Below, piece by piece: positions 12,501 through 24,272 of a stretch of DNA of 64,000 nucleotides. Below the pieces are notes generated by a model. The model was not told the DNA's origin. It did not search any database and saw only the letters and a list, made by a program, of their open reading frames with translations. The stretch is from Galerina marginata (taxonomy: Eukaryota > Basidiomycota > Agaricomycetes > Agaricales > Galerinaceae): contig JAECYW010000001.1 of the NCBI GenBank assembly GCA_023014335.1, positions 3,596,001 through 3,660,000 of the forward strand, written 5' to 3'. Every line of letters begins with the position of its first letter. Position 1 is the stretch's first letter. The translations under genes and the position numbers were made by a program.

Positions 12501-13372
12501 AGAGCTGGCTGGACATTTTGCTCCTCGTGTTGTTCACTCTCCACAGGTGCTGCTGCTGGCGCCTCGGCAGGAGCTGGATCGAGAGCACGCTCCTCAATCG
12601 CGGTGTTCTTGACGACAGCCTCGTTGAACTCTGCAATCGTCATGGGTTCGGCGGTCTCGACGTCTAGGAGGCTCTCTACTTCAGGTTTATCGAAGTAGGA
12701 AGTGCTAGGTTCCAGCGCAGGCGGAGCCTCCACCGGTTTGGGCTGCTCGATCTCTGCCGCAACAGGCTCGGCAGGTGTAGGCTCGGCTGCTGCTGGTTCG
12801 GCAGGAGCAGCTTCAGCTGGAGCCGGTTCAGCAACCGGAGGTGCAGCGTACGGATCCAAGACGAGACCGGTCGGAGGCAGGGCCTCGGGGTCATCGGTGA
12901 AAGCACCAGGATTCCCAGCAGACGAATCGATAACAGGAGGCGGGATATATCCTGTCGGGCTGGTTGCTTGTTCCTCGGTGTCAGCACTGGGCTCAACAGC
13001 GGGAGCAGCAGACTCGGCGGGCTCCGAAGGAGGAGCGGGCGTTTCCTCAACAGGCTCTGTAGCCTGTCGAGCGAGTGGAGATGGACCTATAGTCTCCTGC
13101 TGAGTTGCTTCTGCCTCGCGCGCTGGGCTCTCCGCGATGGGCGTCGGAAGCGAAGCCTCTGCGGGCTGAGGTGGTACAGAGAGGCCAGAAGGACCCTGTA
13201 TTATCTCACGGGAGGAGCTTCGCCTGAGGGAGAGGGAGTCGCTATCCCGCTCTGAGGGTGTCCCAGGTCGCGAGATGGCGAGGACGGTGGAAGCACGGCG
13301 CATGACTCCGCCCATGCGGCCCCACTTGGACTTGGTGGGAGGCGTTGGAGGAGTTGGCGGTGAACTGGCCAT
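9501..13372 (-). CDS. WW-like domain, multi-span membrane protein
   Basis: I join one long first exon (13372 to about 11952) with a series of short exons down to the stop at 9501; phases agree at the junctions I checked, for example NNVET|DERIPLLARPETP across the intron near 11500. Residues 1-470 are low-complexity, rich in Pro, Ala and Glu, after a basic N-terminus with Ser-rich SDSLSLRRSSSREI. Then comes LGWLEYHLPDGTLYYVHPTR, a WW-like domain, a region with YPLELDLEYRFWSFMEAYP, and a C-terminal part with several hydrophobic spans (FFDFFVSCLCLGIPYLFL, MVAVLFAAFTMAATGVAVL, LSLPLVFLAYSIIGFITGIV, VVGVVGGLAGIVTTSMLL). Proteins of this layout occur widely in Agaricomycetes but their role is unknown to me. 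The unusually long disordered head is the main oddity. It might be two adjacent genes if the junctions near 11.5-11.9 kb are not used. Confidence 0.7.
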
Positions 13373-14438
13373 GGTTTACGGGGTACGAAGAAGGTGCGAA
13401 GAGGGTAGAATAGATAAGATGGAGTAGCTCGGTGCAGTGCTGGTCGACCTTTCTTCTCGGTTGTGGTTGGTTGACTGAGAATGACTTTGGATGGGAACTG
13501 AAGGAAAGTTCGGCGAAGGCATTATCAATGGGATGCCAGGAGGCTGCGTCGAGGCTTCCAAGTTCAATGACACAGTCTGAGGGTCGTGGGGTCGTGATAA
13601 TCGCGCGAATGAGTGCTGCAAGCGAACACGTTGCCGGCGCCGCCCTCCGCCTTGTTAATCTGATACTCTCCTGACGATGGGCCGATTGAATACAACTCCA
13701 TCCTTGCCCTAGAAACGCGATCGCGCACGAAACGAACAATTGTCCGCCTGAAAAGAGATAAGACAGTGCGCCTGTCAACCGAGGATTGACCTTGGTTTGA
13801 TCACAAGCCTGCAGACACGAGGCAATTTCTTCGGCTTGAAGGACAGAATTCAGGAATGACGGCAGACACGTTGCGAATCGTTATTATGCATCTGTGATTA
13901 GGAGTTATCTTTGGCCCGCAGTCCTGGAAATGAGTTCCACATCTCCACCTGGGCTTGCTGCGAGAACGTAAAACGCCTCGTTGCCCACACGAGTTCAGCG
14001 AACTTCCTAGTGCGTCCGGTTGTGCTGGCGGTAACTTGGGAGCGGTATCGACGTGTATTTGGGGTTTATTGAGAGTACCTTCGATGTATATGGGGACAAA
14101 AGCTGGAAGTTGGTGATGATTCTGTTGAAGAGTTGACAACTTGAAATCCGCAGTTCAACAATTGGGCAGTCACATGATCTCTTTTCTTCCGCGTCTCCGA
14201 TCTCGGGACGGCGCCTATTTTGAGCTGGAGGATTCTGAGCTTCCTCGCGGTGTCCTGGTTTCCTGCAAGAAAAATTTAATTATAAATACGGCAAGAATTT
14301 AAACCTGTCCCGATAATAGTCAACGAAGAATACGGAATATCCGGAGATCAGCAGCACTGATTATTATAGAGAGTCTTCGATTCTGGAAGAACGCCTTGAG
14401 AACGCCTGAATATTTTACTTAAGTATTATTCATCACGA
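13373..14438. other. Intergenic region, nothing recognised
   Basis: About 1.07 kb upstream of the WW-like gene and downstream of the ubiquitin-like fusion gene, both on the minus strand. Open frames here overlap the 5' region of the WW-like gene and show no recognisable protein motif. It probably contains the WW-gene promoter. Confidence 0.45.
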
Positions 14439-16472
14439 CTAGCCACAAGCAGGATCAACAGTACTCGGCACAGCCAACTTAATCCTCTCTTCATTAGTGG
14501 CACCGGCAGGCCATTTGTAGGTGCCATTTTCCGTCGACTCAGGTGGTGCATACCCACACAGTTCGAACACCATTAGCTGGCCCATAAATCCATCCTGTGG
14601 CCACATGCGCGGATGTCCTATCGTAATAAATCAAAAGGAATAAGGATTACTTTGGCAAGCATTCAATAAGCGCAGGACACGTACCGTATTTGATAACCTG
14701 CAATGCTTCAGTAAGTTGAATTCGGCAAGACCACATCACTATATGATTTCTTCAAGGTGAGCATGGTTACTCGAGTATGCGTGCCAAAATCATGCTGGCT
14801 TACAGTACGCAGCAACTACGGCTGGACCTCTTGAAATTCCATGCACTGAGTGTACAAAAACTACGCCTCCAGATCTCAGTGCTCGATCAATAAAATCACA
14901 AGCTGCTGGCAAGTGAGTGAGCAAATTTGTATTATTGGTGTCTTCCACAGGAATCCGCATGTGGACGAAGCCTGATTCCGGTGATTCTCCAGGGACCGAG
15001 TCCGTACACACGGAGAGAATATGGGTAACTTTTTTTTGGCTCAGATATCGCGATGAGCGTGCGCCTACGATGCTAAAGGTCAAGACTGCCGTCAATTACA
15101 CGTATTTGAAGGAGCAAGAACGCCTTAAAAAGACCACTCACCTTCCCATGAAAAGCTTGTCCTCGATGACAATGTCTTCCCAGTGCCCATCAGGATGAAT
15201 TTCCACAGTAATTCGGCGAAAGTATTTCGCATCAGACTCGTCGCTGCGTCGAAGTTTAATCCTGTGATCAAACCCAGTTGGGGTCGATTTCAAAGCTTTT
15301 CCTGCTGTAAGGTTTTTGTCTGACGAGAGGCTAGAGTCTCTTGCGGGAAGTTCTCTAGCCGTTGGAGCCTGAGGTCTATCGCTCCATACATTGTCTACAT
15401 GGAACAGACCCGAACATTGAAGGCTGCGAAACAAAGCGTGAAATGAATCACGTTGGAAAAAAAAAGATGATAAATTAAATTAAATGTGACGCACCATCTC
15501 GTCCAACTACCAGGTTCCGACGAAACCACAGTGTTAAGATAAGAGCACCGCGGACATCTTCCCAGGTTGTCCCGGACACCTTTTCTCGATCGAAGCACAA
15601 TGCTCATCTCAATTCTTTCTCCCACTTGCACCTGACCTAGCTTAGACCGGTCAATAACCCTGTCAATGCCAGATGCGATTATCTGGTAGTCCCCTTGTTG
15701 GATATAGTGCTCGCCAATACGACCTTTGGAATACCCTTTGAGAACGTGGTCGAACGCCTAATCGTAAGCGGTAAGTATTGACTTCAGATAAGATCCTATA
15801 GCCTACCTCCCAAGTAACACAGAATAAAATTGGAATGGGTATGGTTTCTCCCAGTGGATCTACTACCTCAATTGTATGGTCCTTAACGCCATGCAGGGAG
15901 CGGGAACCACCTCTGTTTTCGGTGTACATTCGACCTTCGGTAAGATAATTTGACTGGTTTCCAGAGTCCATCCATCCTACACTATCAAACTTCCCCGATT
16001 AGTCAAGTAACATTAGCAGATGCTAGAATAAAGCACAGACTCACGAATTGAGGACCATCAACAGTGTAACAAGCTTCACTCTATGATGAGCTAGCTTGGA
16101 GCTGAGCACCGCCGTCTCATCAGACACAGCCCACACGATTTTCCGCCAAAGGGAGGCTATACCAGTCAGCGACAATGCCTGCTGGCAGGCAATGATCTTT
16201 TCCTCGAATACCTTTAGCGCCAAATAGCACTGTGCCACCTCTGGCTTGGCAAAGTGAGCCAGTGGCTCTCCAAGTGGCGTCGAGCCATAGCGCTGAAGCG
16301 CGAATTCCACCATGATAAGGGTACTTTGTAGAGATCGTAGCTCGATCGCGAGGATGTCGCACTCCTTGGAGAGGCTCTTGTTGTCGTAAAGCACTTTTAC
16401 TACTTGGGCTGCGAGGCCGGCGGTGGCTAGAATATCGCCTAGAGAGCCAGCGGTAAATGCTACCACTGACAT
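14439..16472 (-). CDS. Ubiquitin-like domain protein fused to a DSP pseudophosphatase
   Basis: Exon 1 (16472 to about 16047) encodes about 140 helical residues beginning MSVVAFTAGSLGDILATAG, like the N-terminal domain of fungal STAND/ubiquitin-like proteins. Next is a ubiquitin-like fold with IPIPILFCVTWEAFDHVL and GEHYIQQGDYQIIASG, then a Cys4 ribbon: CPRC, and after splicing CLQC. A linker leads to a dual-specificity-phosphatase fold: KLFMGSIVGARSSRYLSQKK, VTHILSVCTD, HMRIPVED, then FVHSVHGISRGPAVVAAY. The signature HCx5R is HSx5R here (codon TCA at about 14850), so catalytic Cys is Ser, and the usual Ser/Thr after the Arg is Gly. With the acceptor ATAG near 14740 the frame continues as AAYLMWSCRIQLTEALQVIK and MWPQDGFMGQL to stop 14439, so the fold is otherwise complete. 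Likely a STYX-like substrate-binding protein rather than an enzyme. Confidence 0.75.
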
Positions 16473-17247
16473 TGTGGAAGATCTGAGGGGAGTGGGTAAA
16501 GCTTATTTCTGCAGAACGTTTTGGGATTTCACGTTTATGTTGGAACACTGCCTTGAGTAAACCTTAACTGACCATTGTTTTGACGTCATCACTGCCTTCG
16601 GTTGGGATAACAAGCAAATTAGAAACCGAGGTTAGTATAATTTGTTGGATACACCTAGGGCTACCGCACTTCATCCAGTTGATGTACCGTCAAACCTCGT
16701 TGGGACTAGGAAGGTCTTAGTTTTATTCGAGGTTCTAAGAGCTAGGTCAATGTTGAGTACCGCTGAAGGCAGCCAGATTTGAGCGAGATAAAGAGACACA
16801 TTAATCCGGAGTAGAAGTTCGTATGACTGGTATGAGGAGCAGGGAAGAAACGCCGAGAAAGGGAATCCATTCGATTTTAGGAAGACTGCAGTAGTCGCAG
16901 CGCACCTGACAGTGACACAAAACCTCGGCGAGGGCACGGGTTGAATCATGAATGTTGAACGTTGAATTCGAAGCAGAGACGGACGGTTCGGACTTATGTA
17001 AGGCCGCTCTCACGATGCGGAGAAATGATCCGAGTCGTGAACTTGAAATCTACGACTCCCAGCCTTTCCGATGGAACCGAGAAAAAAAACCAAGGCATGC
17101 CGTCTATGATAAATAATATGTGCATGGCCGTTACCCCTTGCGTAGGTAGCAAGGAGCACCGCATGCCACATATACCAGGCAGTGCCGACATCCAGGCTCC
17201 AGCGAACTTTGTTGCTTTCTCTCTTTTACCACTGGCAAAAATTCTAC
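16473..17247. other. Divergent intergenic region, nothing recognised
   Basis: 775 bp between the divergent starts of the ubiquitin-like fusion gene (-) and zinc-finger copy A (+). The last ~100 bp (about 17150-17247, with ACCAGGCAGTGCC) resembles sequence just upstream of copy B near 19290, so the tandem duplication unit includes promoter DNA. No gene was seen. Confidence 0.45.
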
Positions 17248-17980
17248 ATGGATGGCGGAATTGGGATCTCAGCTGCGGTTGCAGTTGGCTCCAAGTTCAT
17301 CGAGCGGTCCAAGTTTACAGCGCGGCACGAGGCTAGTTACGATAAAGAGGTTGACAAAAGCATCAAGCTAGGCCAGCGATTTGATATCATTCCAAAAGAA
17401 GATATCGACGAGTTTGAATTTCAGGAATATAACTTGCTTCGTTCCAAGTGCGTCGTATTTTTTCTATGGGCTGGGAAGCTAACAGTGAAGACAATTTCAG
17501 TTCATTGCACGATCTTCGCCGCTACAGAGACGCTCAAGAGGCCTACAAACAGAAGAAATGGTACAAAGAGCCTATGCAGAAACTTAGTTCTCGGGGGAGA
17601 GTAAGAGAGGGAAAGAGACGCGTGCAATCGTCGTCCACACGAGAAGGGCGGCATGTGTATGTGAGCACTGTGCTACAATTTTTTGCGGATTCAGTCGTAT
17701 AATATCTTTATTTTTTATTTTGGTTTAGGATCTCGAGACGTATTCTCGATCCAACTCGAGTCGGTGTTCCTCAGTCGCTTCGTTTGGGTCCGATTCTGGA
17801 CTAGGCCTCGAGCGAAATCGTGTGTACAGAAACGATTCATTATCCATTCGAGCCACTGGCGGCTCTCCCCCGTCGGCAAGTCTGGACGATATCGCCCTGG
17901 ATGAACGGAAAGACATGGTGATAAATCAGGTTTCGCACTGGCTATCGTCTGTGCAGAACGACGATAAAAATCTCAGATGA
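17248..17980 (+). pseudogene. C2H2 zinc-finger family, copy A (truncated)
   Basis: First of three long tandem copies. Exon 1 gives MDGGIGISAAVAVGSKFIER and ends at LLRSK; exon 2 gives DLRRYRDAQEAYKQKKWYKE; exon 3 begins DLETYSRSNSSRCSSVAS and carries SLSIRATGGSPPSASLDDI. These match copies B and C closely. After NQVSHWLSSVQNDDK the frame meets a TGA at 17978-17980. Alignment with copy B by eye suggests a deletion of about 2 nt at that point, and downstream DNA no longer resembles the family, so the Ser/Pro-rich part and all zinc fingers are missing. If expressed, it would be a protein of about 190 residues lacking DNA-binding fingers, which could conceivably be dominant-negative, but decay is the simpler reading. 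Confidence 0.7.
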
Positions 17981-19381
17981 AGGAGGCTCCAGATCTAGAG
18001 AAAATGCGACTTACTGCATTATGTTGTGTGCGCTCCCGACCTCGTCCTGATCCCGACTTAGAGCGTCAATCGTACATGCCTCGGGGTGCATGTGGCGCTC
18101 CAGCGTCGAGTGCAATGGGGGCAATCGGTGCTCAATGAAAGTATTACTAAGTCTTCAATTGTTAGTAACGAGGAAGGGTATTATACGGCTGATAGAGCGC
18201 CTGATCCTGATCCTGATCCTGATCCTAAACATGGGCGTGAACCACTCTCAGAAATGCCGCTGCCAGTACCGAGACGCGATCCGCGGGCACTCTTTAATTA
18301 TTTATGGGTATAAGAAGCTGAACGACCTAGGGAGCACTCGGACATGAAGACTGCATTCTCCATTTTTTAATGAACGAGTAGGAGTAGAAACGTCCATGCC
18401 TGAAAAAGACCTCAGAGTCGCTTAAATTTTCCTTCAAGTTTGCCTGGATATCAGTGAACAAGTCGGTGTTTCCAACCACCTTGTTACCTGACAAGAACTT
18501 AAGAAACCCCGCAGCGCTACGACAAGTGCATGTCGAGGACATTACACACAGGCAACATCCTGAACCGTTCAATCCTTATAGCCTTTCTGCAGATTGTAGA
18601 GCCGCCTTTACGATGAAACCCAGTAAACCCAGTCGCGGTGTGTCTTTGCTTGACGTGCAGTCGAAGGCCCTCGTCCACTGGCAGACGATTTAACCCATTC
18701 CGTCACTCATAGCTTCGCTATCTCATTTGCCGCCTCCTCCAGAGCCACAGTGCGGTATTCATGACTTCCCCAGCTTAACCTGGAGCAAGCCGTAGTTCCC
18801 TCTCTGAAAATGAAATAGGCGCCCATCAATGGGAACATCATACAAATCTCAAAAAGAGAGATCTGGCAAGGAGACTGAGTAGTGACCTATGTAGGTCTAC
18901 ACGCACCTCATGGTCAACAACCAGTGAACATTGCGCGAATCTACTCATGCGCAGGTGCATAGCCCACAGGCACGAGGCGTAATGGTGCACAGGATGGGGT
19001 CTAGGCCGAGCTGCCGAGCGTAGATTAGATTAGATAAAGCCACAAGCGGCTGTGAGCCAAAGCCAGCTGCCAGCGCGTTTTGTAAGCAACGCCGTCCACT
19101 GATTCCATTCGTACCTTGCCCGCAACGTCGTCCTGCGTGTGGCTGCTCAATGAGCATTCCAAACCTTGCCAGAACCAAGCTGAAGTTGCTAAAGTAGGCT
19201 AAATGCCATCCAAGGTGATGTGCATACTCTATAGATCTAGGTGTCAGGTGTCACCTGTCTTGAGTAGACGGCAGACCACCGCATTCCACATTCTACCAGG
19301 CAGTGCCACTAATGGGCCACTACCATAAATCTGATACCCAGGGCAACCGCTTTCCCCTCTCTTTCCTCTGGCCATAAACCC
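17981..19381. other. Intergenic region with a (GATCCT)4 repeat
   Basis: About 1.4 kb between copies A and B. It contains four perfect GATCCT units at 18203-18226. Short open frames (up to 85 codons) have no recognisable motif. The last ~120 bp resembles the upstream region of copy A. Nothing else was seen. Confidence 0.45.
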
Positions 19382-20993
19382 ATGGACGGCGGGATCGGGA
19401 TCTCAGCTGCAGTTGCAGTGGGCTCCAAATTCGTGGAACGATCGAAGTTCACAGCGCGCCACGAAGGTATTTACGATAAAGAGGTGGACAAAAGCATTAA
19501 ACTTGGCCAGCGCTTTGATGCCATTCCGAAGGAAGACGTGGACGAGTTTGAATTCCAACAATACAACCTCCTTCGCTCCAAGTGCGTTGACTTCTTTCCG
19601 CCCCTCGCTGACATCTTCTCAAACGACACAAATCCAGGTCATTGCAGGATCTTCGCCACTACAGGGACGCCCAAGAAGACTACAAGCAGAAAGAATGGCA
19701 CAAAGAACCTCTACAGAAGCTCCGCTCGCGGGGAAGAGTACGAGGACAGAAGCGACGCGTTCATTCGTCGGCCACACAGGAAGGGCAGCATGTCGACGTG
19801 AGTACTGTCCTACTTTATCATATCTTCGCAGATTTAGGATGGATAAATATGCTTTCGTTTTTTAGGACCTCGAAACATATTCGCGCTCGAACTCGAGTCG
19901 TTGTTCCTCGGTGGCCTCAGTCAGGTTCGGGTCCGAGTCTGGTTTGGACCTTGAACGAAATCGGCCGTACAGAAGCGATTCATTGTCAATAAGGGCCACG
20001 GGCGGCTCTCCTCCACATGCAAGCCTGGACGATATCAATCAAGATGAAAATAAATCTGTGGTTGCTGATCAGGTCTCAGACTGGTTATCTACCCTGCAGA
20101 ATGACGACGATGATCTCCCAGCTGAGGACGTACATGCGCCATCTCCCTCTCCCTTACGTCCACCCCGTCCCCAAACCCCACTTCGTCCTCGTCTATTGAC
20201 CCGAAGTCCTTCGATCCCATCAGATCAGCGTGGGTCACCTCCGGACGACTCCTCATTAAATGACTATTCTCCTCTTAGTGCATTTAATTGTAGCCTGTCT
20301 AGCGATAGCTCTGATTATTTGCCGCCTTCGTCCTCTTCCCGGAAACCTAAGTCACCTACAACGTTTTCCATCTCTCCTCAACTTTCTTCAACACTACCAC
20401 TCACCGAGTAAGGCCCGTGCTTATATCAATGTCAATCGGCTACTAAGCGTATTCACAGCCCGAACGCTCTGCCGTATGCTTGCGGGCGTCCACAATGTTG
20501 GCCCAGCACCGAAGCTACAAGCTCAAGCTGTTTTCGGACATCTGGTGAATTAATAGACCATAGAATCTACCAACACCCGACTGAAGACCTCGATGAACGG
20601 CCGTATAGGTGCGCCTTACCGGGCTGTGGAAAATCTTGGAAGGTGTGTCCGTTGTCAGTAGTTTGGGATATAGATGATTTATGAATGCTTTCCCATAGTC
20701 GATAAACGGATTACAATACCACTTGCAGATGTAAACCGTCAGCCTAACCCTCTAGCAATATTTCTGACGTCTTTTTTAGATCCTCCGCCCATTTTAAAGC
20801 CAAACCGCTCACTATGGTACCTGCGCAACAGCCATACAGGCCATTAAGCACAGAAGAAGCGCTCAAAGATTTGACACCGGAACGCAAATACGCATGTCCC
20901 CTGCCTGGCTGTTTCAAGTCTTACGGCGGGCCAGGTGCTCTACGACATCATGTAAAACATGTTCGCCTTTCATTTATTGTTATTGGTAGTTAG
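19382..20993 (+). CDS. C2H2 zinc-finger protein, copy B (apparently intact)
   Basis: Six exons with mutually consistent phases; about 420-440 residues. Exon 1 starts MDGGIGISAAVAVGSKFVER; exon 2 carries SLQDLRHYRDAQEDYKQKEW; exon 3 carries DLETYSRSNSSRCSS, ATGGSPPHASLDDINQDEN and a Ser/Pro-rich stretch to LPLT. Three C2H2-type fingers with C-x4-C spacing follow: YACGRPQC...DHRIYQH, YRCALPGCGKSWKSINGLQY with distal His after a splice, and YACPLPGCFKSYGGPGALRH with HVKH. Finger 2 resembles Sfp1-like fingers. A nuclear DNA-binding or regulatory role is inferred from the fingers only; the conserved N-terminus is unknown to me. The last exon could be extended by a further splice after HVKH, so the stop is less certain than the start. 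Confidence 0.7.
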
Positions 20994-21972
20994 TTCATTG
21001 TCTCATTGCATTATTTTCATCCAGATTCACTCCCAAGATCTCCCTGCTTAGCTTTCCGTCGTGGCAGACAAATTAGCTGTGAAGAATTTTGATTGACTGG
21101 GAGCGAGGTCCAGTGAATTAGAGTTGAAGCAGGACCCACGCGGGTCAGCACATGCCACTTTGTCCGACACTGAAGGCCAAGTGACGTTTATTATTTAGGT
21201 ACCCTTTCAACGCCCTACTATGTATCAGGTATTTCAGATAGAAAGGCACTCAACCGATGAATGCTCGTCACGAATTTCGACGGACGCCTATACCCACTCG
21301 CCCTTTGGACCGTGCGTACAAGCGAGCGCCGGACGTTAAGCTTCAAGTAAAATTTGAGAATTGCAAGGGCGTGCTACCCGAACTACTTGCTCTAGATCTG
21401 AGATTTGGCGGCCAACCTTATTAATATAGTAAGAGCGAGTAGCCTGTAGTCGAAGGGTTAGATCATGAAACCCATTCCCACCGCGAGTTGTTGCCTCGAC
21501 CGTTGTTGAGTGAAGGAGAACGGTATCACTTCACCATCCACCCCACACGCTACCTTATCACGTCGAATACCTTCACCAAAGCTCAACCGCCACACTCCCA
21601 TGGGAGCTCAAGCGCTCAAATTGTAAACATTGCCGTAGGATCCGCATCGTTCGTTCACTGCATGCACGCGGTCCGAGCTTCAGCGATGGCGCCAGCTGTC
21701 TGGCGAGTCCTACATGATGGACACTATTTCGGTATCATCGAAGCTGAGGCTCGGGATGGATGCACTTCGACTTGAACAGCCCGCTAGATCGCAAAGGCAA
21801 GGATTGGAAATGAACAGCACTGCCACCCATGGCGGTGATGCAAACTCTCCCCCAGAAATGGTTGACAGCAGGGTGTCAGCACCGCAATCCACATAACATG
21901 GCTGGGTGGACATAAGCCAGACCAAGGCAACCGATTTCGCTCACCCTCTTCACTCCGTTACGCACTGGCAGA
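20994..21972. other. Intergenic region within the zinc-finger array
   Basis: About 980 bp. The first ~260 bp (to about 21250) is duplicated downstream of copy C (about 23630-23870), for example GGTATTTCAGATA and the GAGCGAGGTCCAGTG-like stretch, so it belongs to the B/C duplication unit. The rest holds only short motif-less open frames. Confidence 0.5.
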
Positions 21973-23590
21973 ATGGTGGATGGTGGGATCGGAATCTCAG
22001 CTGCAGTTGCAGTGGGCTCCAAATTCGTGGAACGGTCAAAGTTCACAGCTCGCCACGAGGCCATATACGATAAGGAGGTGGAAAAAAGCATCAAGCTGGG
22101 CCAGCGATTCGACAGTATTCCGAAAGAAGACGTGGATGACTTCGAATTTCAGGAATATAACCTGCTCCGTTCCAAGTGCGTCGTGCTCCTTATGTGGACA
22201 GAGAAGCTAACAGCCAAGACAAGTCCAGGTCATTACAGGACCTTCACGACTACAGAGACGCCCAGGAAGAATACAAGCAAAAGGAATGGTACAAAGAGCC
22301 TATACAGAAAATTCGGTCTCGGGGGAGAGTACGAGAAAGGAAAAGGTGCGTACAATCATCGTCAACACGAGAAGGGCGGCATGTGGATGTACGTACCGCT
22401 TTACGCTTAATCAGGGTAACAACGACACGTCTTTTTGTCAGGACCTCGAGACTTATTCACGCTCGAACTCGAGTCGGTGTTCCTCGGTAGCCTCGATCAA
22501 GTTCGGGTCCGAGTCTGGATTGGACCTTGAACGAAATCGACCGTACCGAAGCGATTCATTGTCCATTCGAGCAACAGGCGGCTCTCCACCACATGCAAGC
22601 CTGGACGATATTAACCAAGATGAAAATAAATATATGGTCGTTGATCAGGTCTCAGATTGGTTATCGTCTGTGCAGAACGACAAGGATGACTTCCCCACTA
22701 GGAACGTACATATGTCCTCTCCCTCTCCCCTTGACTCGGATCCCCTAGTACCCTCACGCCGGCGGCCCGTTCCGCTCACCCAAGGTCGGTCGATCACATC
22801 ATATCAGCGAGCATTGCCTCCGCACGACTCCATCCCACCAAATGGCAATTCTCCTAGGTGCATTTCATGGTCCTTTGTTCAGCACTACCTCTGATGATCT
22901 GCCCTCTTCGTCCTCTTCCAGGAACCCCAAGTCACCTGTAACGTTTTTTATCTCTCCCGGACTTTCTTCACCACCGCCACTTTACATTGAGTATGGCTCG
23001 TGTTCATATCAGTATCAATCACCTACTAAGATTATTCACAGCCCGGAAGCTCGGCCATATGCTTGCGGGCATCCACAATGCTGGCCTAGCACCGAAAGTA
23101 CAAGCAGGAATTGTTTTCGATCATCTAGTGCATTACTGGCCCACAGAATAAGTCTACACCGGCTGAATGAAGACTCGGGTGAACGGCTGTATAAATGCGC
23201 CTTACCCGGTTGTGGAAAATCTTGGGAGGTGTGTCCGTTGTCAGTCAGTGGCTTGGGCTGAAGACAATGATTTATGAATGCTTTCCCATAGTGGATTTAC
23301 GAATTAGAATACCACTTGCTGTCAGCCCGACACTCTGGCACTATTTCTATCCCTGATATTTTTCTATAGATCCGGCGCCCATTCCACGACCGAACCGTTG
23401 TCTACGGTATCAGCGCAACAGCCAACTTCTTACCCTCCATCAAGCACAGAAGAAGCTCTCGAAAATTTGGGGCCGAAACGCAAATACGCAGGTCCCCAGC
23501 CTGGCCGTCCCAAAGCTTACAGTCGGCCAGGTGGTGGTCTATGATACCATGCAAAACATGTTCGCCTTTCATTTCAAGTTATTGTTGGTT
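21973..23590 (+). pseudogene. C2H2 zinc-finger family, copy C (decayed)
   Basis: Same exon layout as copy B, starting MVDGGIGISAAVAVGSKFVE. Three lesions are visible by alignment to B. First, a 2-nt deletion at about 22855 shifts the frame in the Ser/Pro region, so the open frame ends at about 22894 while the homologous text continues in another frame. Second, in the last finger both zinc cysteines are replaced (Gly and Arg codons at about 23490-23507 in place of the two Cys codons of B). Third, an in-frame TGA lies at 23542-23544 where B reads through. The first two fingers (YACGHPQC..., YKCALPGCGKSW) remain recognisable. A non-functional paralog of copy B. Confidence 0.75.
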
Positions 23591-23864
23591 CATTCACCCA
23601 CATGGTATGCCGGCTTAACTCTCCGCCACAGCGGACAAGCCAGCTGTAGAGAAAATTTGGTTGAATGGGAGCGGGGTCTAGTGGATTAGACTTGAACCCA
23701 AGACCTGCTGCCAGAACCCGCATTCAAGCTCACCACGGGCAGCACTCGTTCGAGAATCGACAGTCAATTTCCTGCCTTGGTACTTCCTCGTTATCTTAGG
23801 TGTACCCCTTCAATACAACGCTATGTATCAGGTTTTCAAATATTTCAGATACCAGTTTCACAGC

Positions 23865-23948
23865 ATTCCGATTCCGAAGAAGACATTGGATGATTTTCGA
23901 ATTTTAAGAAACCGCTCGGCGGCATCGAAGTGCGCCGTGTTCCTTTAA
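23865..23948 (+). pseudogene. Relic of a fourth zinc-finger copy (D)
   Basis: This stretch resembles the end of exon 1 of the zinc-finger family plus the start of intron 1: ATTCCGATTCCGAAGAAGAC, GGATGATTTTCGAATTT, and TCGAAGTGCGCCGTGTTCCT align with copy C at about 22108-22193, with indels. Nothing upstream or downstream extends the match. It marks a further, almost erased, tandem unit. Confidence 0.5.
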
Positions 23949-24244
23949 TTTCTGTGTCCGAGGGCAAAGGTAGAGAATGTAGGTAAATACCTAACACTAA
24001 AGACGAAGCTCGGTTGCTGAATCTTCACCAATATTTGTAAGGAGGCGCTCAACAACACCAGTACAGGCAAGTTGACTACACACTCAGCGGTATTATTATT
24101 AAACCCATGATAGAATTCTCCAATTTCCACCAGAAGAGAGGTAGCTGAAAACCGAGATTGTCACATGATTGAGCAGCTCGATTAAAGATTGCTTCGACAG
24201 TAAATTAAAAAGGCAGCGTGAAGGTCTATCTACGTATACTTTAC
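23949..24244. other. Spacer between the zinc-finger and F-box arrays
   Basis: About 300 bp of AT-rich sequence after the copy D relic and before the 3' end of the first F-box gene. No gene or repeat was recognised. Confidence 0.4.
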
Positions 24245-24272
24245 TCAATACTCAAGAAAGAGCCTATACGCG

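Noticed and set aside
11972..13103. Several 77-231-codon frames on both strands
   Set aside because: They are opposite or shifted readings of the Pro/Ala/Glu-rich first exon of the WW-like gene.
18203..18226. CRISPR-like or coding repeat (GATCCT units)
   Set aside because: Only four 6-bp units without spacers in a eukaryotic genome; a plain microsatellite.
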